Source: Chrysochromulina tobinii (lineage: Eukaryota > Haptophyta > Prymnesiales > Chrysochromulinaceae). From it: a stretch of DNA of 31,732 nt. The stretch lies in NCBI GenBank assembly GCA_001275005.1, contig JWZX01001598.1, positions 1 through 31,732 on the forward strand, read 5' to 3'. Positions 17,958-26,007 of the stretch are shown here, piece by piece. Position numbers and translations under genes: made by a program. The notes below the pieces were generated by a model. That model was not told the DNA's origin. It was given only the letters and a program-made list of their open reading frames with translations, and ran no database searches. How positions within the stretch are numbered: the first letter of the stretch is position 1; each line of letters begins with the position of its first letter.

Positions 17958-18095
17958 GGACTCGAGCATGGACGCACAACCAGGAGGGGGGCGGAGTGCA
18001 GTCCATGGGCATTGAGTAGGGAGGCACAGCAGGGGGGACAGGCGGATAGCGGAGTTCAGTCCATGGGAGTCGAGCATGGAAGCACGGCACGAGTT
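17958..18095 (+). repeat. Degenerate minisatellite, about 2.5 copies of a 50-58 bp unit
   Basis: Each unit starts GANTCGAGCATGGA or a worn version of it, has a GGAGGGGGGCGGA-like middle and ends CAGTCCATGGG (18000-18008 and 18058-18066). The third copy (from 18067) is cut short after the start. Confidence 0.6.
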
Positions 18096-18343
18096 CCAGT
18101 ACGAGAGAGCGCGGCCCAAGTCCCACATGCGACATGGGACGTTCGCCCTGGTGCGGGTGGGGCGTGACCTGGCTCCTGGGGTGATGTGCGTGCCGCTGTC
18201 GAAGTGAGCCTTCGAAGCCTAAGTGCCTAACCATTAATCACGACCGCGTCGGCATCGAACTGCGCAAAGTATCTTTTTCAACATGTCGTACTTCTTGTGG
18301 CGCTTTACGGAGCGACGCTTCCCTGCACTTCTCTATGACGTTT

Positions 18344-18594
18344 GTCGGGTGCGTATAACGCAGGTAGGTGCGTATACGCAAATACGCACCCGACGCCGCG
18401 TTTTCCGTTTACGCATAATTATGTGCTTGTACGCGGCGGTGGGTGCGTATTCATGTACGCGGGTGGGTGCGTATACGCACCCCAGGGTGCGTATACGCAG
18501 GTAGGTGCGTATACGCAGTCCAGGCAGATGTTAGGTGCGTATACACAGTGGGTGCGTACAATAAGGCGTATGATTGGTGCGTATAGACACCCGA
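18344..18594. repeat. Array of TGCGTATACGCA palindromes
   Basis: The perfect 12-base palindrome TGCGTATACGCA occurs at 18369-18380, 18468-18479, 18488-18499 and 18506-18517. One-to-two-base variants lie at 18350-18362, 18536-18547 and 18578-18589, with half sites near 18444 and 18553. Most are preceded by GG or GGG. GTCGGGTGCGTAT (18344-18356) and its exact reverse complement (18382-18394) form a 13-bp stem around the first full palindrome. A related CACCCGAC end is at about 18587-18594. Confidence 0.85.
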
Positions 18595-18701
18595 CGATGT
18601 GTTTTCGACATTCAAATATTCCCAAACCGGTGTAGGGTTGGGGCCTTATAAACATGAAAAATAGTAGACCACTCCCCCTTTGGTCAAGACGAGTGACAAC
18701 G

Positions 18702-18766
18702 ATGTACACGTCTCCTAGATTGAGCGATGTGGTAGTACAGGACTCCTAACATCTGGACGTGTACAT
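18702..18766. repeat. 11-bp perfect inverted repeat with 43-base loop
   Basis: ATGTACACGTC at 18702-18712 is the exact reverse complement of GACGTGTACAT at 18756-18766. A related CGTGTACATG recurs at about 18831-18840. Confidence 0.7.
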
Positions 18767-19089
18767 GACCTCATGCCCGCGTTAACGTTAACACGACAGA
18801 CGCGACAACCGTTGCCGCGTGTACCAATGGCGTGTACATGTAGTAACGGTGCGAAAGTGCCACGACGGCGCGTGTGACATCGCGAAAGAAATTAAGTCCG
18901 CACATGGTGTGCTTGGGGCGAAACCAGACCTCCAAATACACTCAGGGGTCTGACGAAACTCAAGCATAAGCCCAAACGGAACTTTCCCTCGAGGTCAACC
19001 CCCCGCCCCGCCAACTCACCCGATTCTCGGTCAAGACCCTGGCCGTCGACGGACCGAGGGATCGACCGAGGCCGCGTTTCCTCCAGACC

Positions 19090-21493
19090 ATGCTCGCCGC
19101 CTCTCTATGCATCGCGGCTCTCTCCCTAAGCCGCCCATTCCTCCCGCGCTCTCGCCCGACGACTATGACCTCAGATGCCGCTGTGGCTGGCGCGCAGCTC
19201 GTGTGGTTCACGGGTTCTGCCGACCTGCGTGCCAGTGACCACGGTGGCTTGTTGATGGGTACGGCGGCCGAGGGCGAGGGCGCTGTCGTGCCCGTGTTCA
19301 TCATCGATCCGCAGGTGCACTTGCGCCAGCCACCATTCCTCGTGCGGCGCCTTCACGCGGCGCTTGTCTCGCTCGGGGAAGAGTTGCAGATGCGGCACGG
19401 GTGCCCTCTCATTGTGCGCCAGGGCACTGCGGCGGAGCTGCTGCCAAAGCTTGCTGACGAGTGCGGCGCGACGGTGTGCCACGTGGTGGCGGACGACGTG
19501 TGTGAGCGGCCGCGCGCGATGATGATGGCTGGCTGCGCAGCGCTCGAACAGAGCGGCTTGCAGGTGCAGCGCTGGGACAATGGGCTACGTGCCACAGCGT
19601 ACGTGGCAGACCCGACCGCGCTGCCGGCGAGCTTCCCCGAGTACGTGAAGGCGGTGAGCGCGCTGCCGCCACAGGCGCCGCTGCTGGGCGAGCCCGAGGA
19701 CGGCGAGATGCCCGTGCTACTCACGCCACTCGCCTCCGAGGGCGTTCCGTCACTCGCCGAGCTGCTGGCGGCTGCGGAGGCCGTCACACCGCTTGGGGCA
19801 CGCGCCGCACGGAGCCTCGCGGCGCAGGCGACGCTGCCGCCGTATGAGGAGGCGATCGTGCGATGGTGCGCCGAGGGTGCGGCGCGGAAAGCACTCGCTG
19901 CCTACGTGACCGATGGCAAGGAAGCCTTTGCCGACGCTCAGCTCAGCGACGCTCTCGGCGGCGGCAGTGGCATTCATGTAACGGGCAGCCTGCAGGCGGC
20001 TGCGGCCCAACGGCTGGCCACGGGCGGTGGGCGTCCATCCGATGGGCTCGCATTGCGCGAGGCGGCCACGCGGGCCTTCTCGCCGGCGCTCAGCCTCGGG
20101 GTCCTCTCAGCGCGCGAGGTGCTTGCCTCTGAGGGCCTCTGATTGCCTCCCTCTTTGCATGCAGGTCTTCGGCGCTCAGCCTCGGGGTCCTCTCAGCGCG
20201 CGAGGTGCTTGCCTCTGAGGGCCTCTGATTGCCTCCCTCTTTGCATCCAGGTGCTCGCGGCGGCGCGAGAGGCCTCCATCTGGCCTCTCTCGCCTGCTGA
20301 TCGTCCGTGGTGGGGTCGTTCGAGTCCGGGTGCGCTGAGCGACTGCGTCGAATGGCGGGAGTGGTTTGAGCTACTCGCGCGCCGCTCTCTCGCACTCCAG
20401 GCAAAGGGCGAGGCGGGCGCGACTAGCGGCGGCACCGTGGCCGCACAGGGCGACGCGCGCGCACGCGGCACGATTCGTTATTGGCGTTGGCAGGGCGCTC
20501 ATCTGGTGCGGTACGAGTCCTGGCCCGCGGGCAAGCGATACGACGGCAAGACGCCAGCGCTTCTCCTCGTGCACGGGTTCGCCGCCTCGGCAGAACAATG
20601 GGAGCGACTCGTCCATGCGATGCGCGCGCTCGGCGATCCGGACGCCCTGCCGCCCATCTACGCACTGGATCTGGTCGGCTTCGGGCACAGTGAGAAGCCC
20701 GGTATCTCGTACACGCAGTACACATGGGAGGCACAGCTCGTCGACTTTGCGGCGGAGGTGCTCCCTGATGGCCTCTGATGGCCTTTGATGACCTCGGATG
20801 GCCTCTGATGGCCTCCCTCACTGCATGCAGGTGCTCGAGGGCGCGCCCGTCGTGCTCGCGGGCAATAGCATCGGCGGTGGCCTCGTGGCGGGCGCGGCCG
20901 CGACGCTCGGCGCGCAGGTGCGCGGCGTGGTGCTGTGCAACACGGCGGGGGTACTCGAGCCACCTGAAGAGTACAGCCCACCTGCCGAGAGCGTACGTGA
21001 CGCGACGCTGCGCGGCGCCGTGCGGCCGTACACTCCAGTGCCACTGCTCGGGCAGCCGGCGCTCGACCTCTTCGGCGAGGCCGTCATCAGTCTCATCTTC
21101 CCACAGATCCCGACGCGCCTCGCCGACATCTACGCCGACCGGCGCACCAACGCCGATCCGGCCGTCACGGTCGCCATCCAGCAAGGAGCTGCCTCGCCCG
21201 GCTCGGCGAATGTCATCGGCTCGGGTCAGAAACTCGCGCCCAACCGACCGCTCAACGAGGTACTCAATCGGCCCAACGGCTTCGGGGGCCCCGTGCTCGT
21301 CGCCCAGGGCAAGAATGACCGCGTCTCGGGGCCCGCTCGCGCGCAGGAGCGCGCGCAGCTGTTCAAACGCCTGCGGCCCGGCGTCACGGTGCGCGAGCTC
21401 GACGCGGGCCACTGCCCCCATGACGAGGTGCCCGAGCAGGTGGCGCAGGCGATCCTCGAGTGGCTTCCCGACGTGGTGGAGTGGAGGCCGTGA
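19090..21493 (+). CDS. Photolyase-like/alpha-beta-hydrolase fusion, three exons (19090-20118, 20251-20757, 20831-21493)
   Basis: Splicing two phase-0 GT-AG introns gives one 732-residue frame. Residues 1-25 look like a signal peptide followed by an Arg/Pro/Ser-rich stretch, consistent with plastid targeting in a secondary-plastid alga. Residues about 36-190 match the N-terminal antenna domain of DNA photolyases and cryptochromes (LVWFTGSADLRASDHGGLL, VVPVFIIDP). The helical domain is cut short: it keeps FSPALSLGVLSAREV and VEWREWFELL, but the FAD-pocket half that normally follows is absent, so light repair is doubtful. Residues about 415-732 are a complete alpha/beta-hydrolase: oxyanion HGF (451-453), nucleophile S525 in GNSIGG, D675 in KNDR and H706 in DAGHCPH. 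A similar pairing is known to me from plants. Substrate unknown; chlorophyll-breakdown and plastid lipid esterases are relatives by fold. Confidence 0.9.
20079..20250 (+). repeat. 86-bp tandem duplication spanning an exon-intron border
   Basis: Bases 20079-20164 and 20165-20250 are nearly identical from GGCGCTCAGCCTCGG through TCTTTGCAT, the first few bases and one base before the acceptor excepted. The unit holds 40 bases of exon plus a whole 46-base intron. Confidence 0.92.
20119..20250 (+). other. Intron 1 of the photolyase-hydrolase gene, inside an 86-bp tandem duplication
   Basis: 132 bases, GT-AG, phase 0. It consists of a 46-base intron unit (20119-20164), a 40-base copy of the preceding exon end (20165-20204) and a second 46-base intron unit (20205-20250). 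The two intron units differ only at one base near the acceptor. Only use of the outer sites keeps the frame: reading through meets TGA at 20140-20142, and including the 40-base copy shifts the frame. The result is SAREVLAAARE, as expected for the photolyase fold. Confidence 0.85.
20758..20830 (+). other. Intron 2 of the photolyase-hydrolase gene, introner-like
   Basis: 73 bases, GT-AG, phase 0. It starts GTGCTCCCTGATGGCC, contains about five copies of a ten-base unit GATGGCCTCT, and ends CTGCATGCAG, a perfect 10-base palindrome. Removing it joins VDFAAE to VLEGAPVVLAGNSIGG, as the hydrolase fold requires. It is related in sequence to intron 1, and both are flanked by AGGTGCT[C/T]. Confidence 0.9.
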
Positions 21494-21750
21494 ATGCCCT
21501 CTGGTTCATTTCCATGCACTGCGGTCTGCGCCGCGCGTGTCAGTGCCAGCGGGGCTCATCTGCGGACACTGCGACTCCGGCGTTCCACACGCTCTATCTG
21601 GATGCCGTTTTCTAGTTTCAGCCCGAAGTGGCCCGAAGCAAAGAGTTTTCGTAAAAGGCGGTCATGCCAGCCCTCACAAAGCGAGCACAGAGGTCTTGAT
21701 CAAGACGCTGCTCGCTGGCTGGTTCTGAGGCCACGCGCTGCAGGAGGCTC

Positions 21751-23079
21751 ATGATCTCATCGCGACGAAAACTCATTCTCATGGGCCTCGACTGGATCCG
21801 TCGCAAAGACCCGCCACTCAGCCTCGCAAATGCAAGCATCGCTGCGGCTTGCGCCAGCGTTGCGGATGTGGCAACGGTTGTCATCAACTGCAACCAGGAA
21901 CGCCTCGATCTACAGTCAGAGCTGACGACCCAGTTGCTCGCGGCGACAGCCAACGAGTCACATCCACCGCTTGTGGCTATGGGCGGATACGTATGGGCTG
22001 AATCTATTCTGAACGATGCGATCCGCACTGTTAAGCAAGTTCTCGGTCCAGAAGCCACCGTCGTGCTCGGAGGTCCTCAAGTGACCTACGCACCTTCCGA
22101 GCAGTTTTTTCTGGCATCGCAGTACCCAGGTGCCGATGGCTTCATACGCGGCTATGGTGAAGAGCCGATGCGGCGATTGCTGATTGGCGAGCACGCTCCT
22201 CTGGGCTACACGTCTCGTGAGCAGTGTGACCTCGGCCTACAATCCAAGGGCGGCTTCACCTCGTCTCCTTCACCCTTTCTGACTGGATGGATGCCTGCCC
22301 AACGCTTCTTGCGCTGGGAGACGCAGAGAGGCTGTCCCTTTAGGTGCAGCTTCTGCCAGCACAAAGACTCAGCGAATCGGCGCATCAATCTCGATCGCGA
22401 TCGAGTCTTCGAGGAGTGTGAATGGATGGTCAGCCAGAGCAACCACGGGCCACTGCGCGACCTCGCCATCGTCGACCCGACGTTCAACTCGGGCCCGCAG
22501 TACCTCGAGGTCCTCGCCAAGCTGTCGGGCTACAGGGGTAAGCTCTCGCTCCAATGCCGTCTCGAGATGATCTCCGACGATCTGGTTCACGCGGTGCTCG
22601 ACCTCTCACGCACGGCGAACGTCGTTCTAGAGTTTGGCGTGCAGACAATTCATAAGAACGAGCAGCGCCTGATCGAACGGCCGTCGAACCAGAAGAGTAT
22701 CGAGAAGTGGCTCGCCATCCTCAATGCGCACGGGGTACCCTACGAGTTGAGCTTCATCTATGGCCTGCCAGAGCAGACGCTCGATTCATTCCGTCGGACA
22801 CTCGAGTGGGCGGAGCACAAGTGCTCCAACCATGCCAGCTCGCGAGCTGTCGCTCGCTTCTGGCCCCTGATGCTGCTCCGCGGCACGCAGCTCCACAAGC
22901 GCCGCAGCGAGCTCGGCCTGGTGACCACCGAGGCGCTACAAGTGGACATTTCTGGTCGGGTGGGCTCGAGCATCCCGCACGTGATCGCGTCGCACACGTT
23001 CACCTTTGACGACTGGCTCGTGATGAACCAGGAGGCGGAGCGAGTGAATAAGGTAGAGCTGGCCTTAGTGCCTGATTGA
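21751..23079 (+). CDS. Radical SAM protein with degenerate B12-binding-like N-terminal domain
   Basis: A 442-residue protein. The radical SAM cluster motif is C195-x3-C199-x2-C202 in RGCPFRCSFC, which holds the 4Fe-4S cluster that cleaves S-adenosylmethionine. Further family marks are RLEMISDDLV, LEFGVQTIHKNEQRLIERP and ELSFIYGLPEQTLDSFRRTLEW. The first 145 residues resemble the B12-binding domain that often precedes such enzymes (VVLGGPQVTYAPSEQFF, GADGFIRGYGEEPMRRLL), but the cobalamin-ligating D-x-H-x-x-G is not seen, so cobalamin may not be bound. No targeting peptide is evident. The substrate is unknown. This arrangement is typical of bacteria, and the gene has no intron and a somewhat lower GC near its start, so horizontal origin is plausible. 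It stands alone, with no partner gene nearby. Confidence 0.9.
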   Translation: MISSRRKLILMGLDWIRRKDPPLSLANASIAAACASVADVATVVINCNQERLDLQSELTTQLLAATANESHPPLVAMGGYVWAESILNDAIRTVKQVLGPEATVVLGGPQVTYAPSEQFFLASQYPGADGFIRGYGEEPMRRLLIGEHAPLGYTSREQCDLGLQSKGGFTSSPSPFLTGWMPAQRFLRWETQRGCPFRCSFCQHKDSANRRINLDRDRVFEECEWMVSQSNHGPLRDLAIVDPTFNSGPQYLEVLAKLSGYRGKLSLQCRLEMISDDLVHAVLDLSRTANVVLEFGVQTIHKNEQRLIERPSNQKSIEKWLAILNAHGVPYELSFIYGLPEQTLDSFRRTLEWAEHKCSNHASSRAVARFWPLMLLRGTQLHKRRSELGLVTTEALQVDISGRVGSSIPHVIASHTFTFDDWLVMNQEAERVNKVELALVPD

Positions 23080-23284
23080 GAGTGGATGCGCATGAGTGTG
23101 GGGGGCCGTGGGAACGGGTGAGTTGTTGCAGGTCGGAAGCCTTAGCCCTTTCCGTCTATTACCCTCCGAGGGGATTAGGATTGCGCGCGCGTAGTGTAAA
23201 GTGCGTCCGCACACTGCTGAATAGTTTGCATGATAAACCAACTCGTGCACCGGTTCACACGAAACTGTTCACACGTGTCATCAG

Positions 23285-25573
23285 ATGATGGTGCTTTCGA
23301 CGTCCACCGGCTTAGCCGGCCCTTGCGATGGTTCGCTCAAAGGGGCGCTCTGGTGCGACCAGTCGCGCTCCTTCAAGCAGCGCGCCGCCGACATCGTTGC
23401 CAACCTGACGATCGAGGAGAAATCGGGCCTCTTTGTGAACCAGGCATCGGCGGTGCCGCGCCTTGAGCTGCCGGCCTACAATTGGTGGTCTGAGGCGCTG
23501 CATGGCGTGGCGCGCGACGGGCTGGCAACCTCCTTTCCGCAGATCTGTGGCGCCGCCACGTCGCTGAATCGCTCGCTCTGGTTCGCAATGGGCGAGACCA
23601 CCGGCATTGAGGCTCGCGGCAAGAACAACGACCGCTCGCGCACAAGCATCTACCAGGGACTCACGATGTGGGCGCCAAACGTGAATATCTTCAGGGACCC
23701 GCGCTGGGGGCGCGGCGAGGAGACGCCCGGTGAAGACCCGACCATCAATGGCGAGTACGCCGTGTCGTTCGTGAGTGGCATGCAGGGCCCTCCGAGTGGC
23801 AAGTACGTGCGCGCGGCCGCGTGCCTCAAGCACTACGCGGCGTACAACGAGGAGACGGGCCGGCTCTCCTTCCCGGCTGTGGTCACTGCCCAGGACATGG
23901 AGGACACCTTCCTGCCCGCGTTCGAGGCGGGCGTTGAGCGCGGCCACGCGGTGGGCATCATGTGCTCATACAATGCGGAGACGTATGGCTACGGGCTCCT
24001 CGGGCCCGGGAGCACCGCGCAGCATGGCGCCATCCCCTCCTGTGCCAACAAGTACCTCATGAATGACCTCGCGCGCGACACGTGGGGCTTCGACGGCTAC
24101 ATCACCAGCGACTGCGGCGCAGTCTCCGGCGTCGCCAACGACCACGGCTACTCGCACACGCCGGCCGAAACAGCGATGGCCACGCTCGGTGCGGGTATGG
24201 ATACCGAGTGCGGTTCGTACCTCGGTGCCAAGACGATGGCGCTGCTGCTTCAGAACAATGCCTCGGTCGCCAAGCTCGCTGACGCAGCGCTCACGCGCCT
24301 CTTCGACGTTCAGATGCGCCTCGGGTTCTTCGATCCCCGCGACCAGGTGCCGTGGGGCAGGTTCGGCCCAGAGGTTGTGGACACGCCCGCCCACCGCGCC
24401 CTTGCGCGCGAGGCGTCCGACCAATCGCTCGTGCTGCTCAAGAACACGGGCGGCACGCTGCCATTCTCGAAGACGACCAAGCCGGTGGCCGTTGTGGGTC
24501 GCAACGCCCTTGCGACGACGAACATGCTCGGAAACTACTACGGAACACCGCCGTTTCTGATCTCACCGTGCGACGGCGTGAGTGCCTCGAGCGGCGTCAA
24601 GGCGCTGTGCAGCGACGGCACGGACGGCGGCGCGAGCACCGTGAGTGCCATCAAGGCGGGCGCGGTGGGCGCGGTGGTACTTGTTGTCGGGCTCACCTCG
24701 GAAGGACAGGAGCCCGCCGACGAAGCCGAAGGCAAAGATCGGACTTCGCTGCTGCTCCCTCTGAAGCAAGACGACCTGATCGCGACCGTGGCGATGGTGG
24801 CCAAGGAGTACAAGCTACCAGTGGCTCTTGTGGTGATGAGTGGTGGTCCTGTCGACGTGTCCGACGCCAAGGGGAACGAGGCTGTCGGTGCGATCATGTG
24901 GTGCGGCTACCCCGGCCAGGCGGGTGGCGCCGCGATCGCTGACGCGCTCTTCGGTGTGACGAACCCGTCTGGCAAGCTCACCATGACATGGTACCCTGAG
25001 CAATTCGTCCAGGAGGTCTCTCTGACCGATATGGGCATGCGCCCAAATGCGAGCACGGGCAACCCGGGCCGCTCCCACCGCTTCTATACTGGGGTGCCCG
25101 TCTTCGCGTTCGGCGAGGGCCTCTCATACACCTCCTTTGCGGTGCCGCCGCCCGAGGTCGCCCTCTCGCCCGGCGCGCTCGACACGGCGCGTTCCGAGGG
25201 CGCTGCGGTGACGCGCGGCCGCTCGGCCGTCGTCGGCCATATCGAGGTGCGCGTGACGAATACGGGTGCCCGGTACGGCGCGTACGGCGTGCTCCTCTTC
25301 GTGGCACCTCCGGCGCCCATCATGGCGCGCGGCGCGCCCCGTCAGAGCGTGCTCGATTTTGGCAAGGTCGCCCTCGCACCCGGGACGTCGCAGACGCTCC
25401 GCTTCGAGGTGAAGGCCAAGGACTTGACGCATGCGGACCCACGCGGCACGCGTGTAGCGCCGACGGGCGAGTGGCGCTTTTGGGTGGGCACGGCGGCAGA
25501 CGGTGCCAAGGTGGACGCCAACGTGACGCGCGTGCTGCTCACATCGGCGCTCCGGGTCGAGGTGCAGCCGTGA
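23285..25573 (+). CDS. GH3 beta-xylosidase/glucosidase, plant type
   Basis: A 762-residue glycoside hydrolase family 3 enzyme, closest in style to plant beta-xylosidases/arabinofuranosidases, which release xylose or arabinose from xylan-type polysaccharides. Visible marks: PAYNWWSEALHGVA (64-77), WAPNVNIFRDPRWGRGEETPGEDP (129-152), the K-H-Y at 182-184, and the nucleophile D276 in GYITSDCGAV. The second domain has EAEGKDR (480-486), the region that supplies the acid/base, and HRALAREASDQSLVLLKN before it. A fibronectin-III-like C-terminal domain fills about 660-762. Relatives are secreted, yet no hydrophobic signal peptide precedes the domain, and conserved sequence begins within 15 residues of the ATG. 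A short upstream exon carrying the signal is possible. The start at 23285 is the first ATG of an ATG-ATG pair. Confidence 0.93.
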   Translation: MMVLSTSTGLAGPCDGSLKGALWCDQSRSFKQRAADIVANLTIEEKSGLFVNQASAVPRLELPAYNWWSEALHGVARDGLATSFPQICGAATSLNRSLWFAMGETTGIEARGKNNDRSRTSIYQGLTMWAPNVNIFRDPRWGRGEETPGEDPTINGEYAVSFVSGMQGPPSGKYVRAAACLKHYAAYNEETGRLSFPAVVTAQDMEDTFLPAFEAGVERGHAVGIMCSYNAETYGYGLLGPGSTAQHGAIPSCANKYLMNDLARDTWGFDGYITSDCGAVSGVANDHGYSHTPAETAMATLGAGMDTECGSYLGAKTMALLLQNNASVAKLADAALTRLFDVQMRLGFFDPRDQVPWGRFGPEVVDTPAHRALAREASDQSLVLLKNTGGTLPFSKTTKPVAVVGRNALATTNMLGNYYGTPPFLISPCDGVSASSGVKALCSDGTDGGASTVSAIKAGAVGAVVLVVGLTSEGQEPADEAEGKDRTSLLLPLKQDDLIATVAMVAKEYKLPVALVVMSGGPVDVSDAKGNEAVGAIMWCGYPGQAGGAAIADALFGVTNPSGKLTMTWYPEQFVQEVSLTDMGMRPNASTGNPGRSHRFYTGVPVFAFGEGLSYTSFAVPPPEVALSPGALDTARSEGAAVTRGRSAVVGHIEVRVTNTGARYGAYGVLLFVAPPAPIMARGAPRQSVLDFGKVALAPGTSQTLRFEVKAKDLTHADPRGTRVAPTGEWRFWVGTAADGAKVDANVTRVLLTSALRVEVQP

Positions 25574-26007
25574 GCTGCAGTCGTGGCTGCGGCCCGTGGC
25601 TACGGCGCCCCTGATTAGAGAAGAGAGGCGGAGCGAGAACAGCCCGCCGTAAGTATAGCAAAAGCAAAGTTTCCTAGCCCTTGTCGCTTGTGGTCCTAGC
25701 TGCCTTGTCGCAGTTGAGAGCCGTCTTGACGACGAAAACAAGGCACCCCGCCTCGCTTGGCACGCTTCAGAGCGGCGCGCAGCATGCGCGCCGTCGTCGC
25801 GCGTGCACGCCTCAAGGAAGCCGTTGTGTGGTGCCGTCTTCTGCGTTACGTGCGTTCATTTTGTCGCAAATGCAAGCAAGCAAGCGAATTAGTCGAATCA
25901 ACACAAATGCGAGAGCTGGGCACTAGCGTCGTCGTGAGCTCTAATCGGCGCCGTCGCCATGCATGTCCTTCCGCTCCGGGCGCCGACGCTGACGCCCCTT
26001 CTGTACA
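25574..26007. other. Spacer, no gene seen
   Basis: 434 bases between plus-strand genes. Apart from a GCAAGCAAGCAAGC run at about 25873-25886, I see no structured element. It should contain the promoter of the M16 peptidase gene. Confidence 0.5.

Larger units (their letters stand above)
17900..19089. other. 1.2-kb spacer rich in repeats and palindromes
   Basis: The longest gene-free stretch. It holds a degenerate minisatellite (17958-18095), an array of palindromes (18344-18594), an 11-bp inverted repeat (18702-18766) and then ordinary DNA up to the photolyase-hydrolase gene. Short open frames here simply read through the repeats (for example GAYTQ) and have no protein character. Confidence 0.65.

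Noticed and set aside
18344-18594. A CRISPR-like array
   Set aside because: Repeats are 12-base palindromes at irregular spacing without unique spacers of constant size, and the genome is eukaryotic.
18283-18635. Plus-strand frames with repeated GAYTQ in the palindrome array
   Set aside because: The peptide repeats only reflect the palindromic DNA units; there is no codon bias and the units are not in a constant frame.
20119-20250. The 86-bp repeat as a pair of mutually exclusive exons
   Set aside because: The internal 40-base copy changes the frame and leads to early stops whichever inner sites are used, so it cannot be a coding alternative.
20423-21421. A 332-residue minus-strand frame across the hydrolase exons
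   Set aside because: The sense strand carries the full catalytic triad and the spliced frame; the antisense is low-complexity Arg/Ala.
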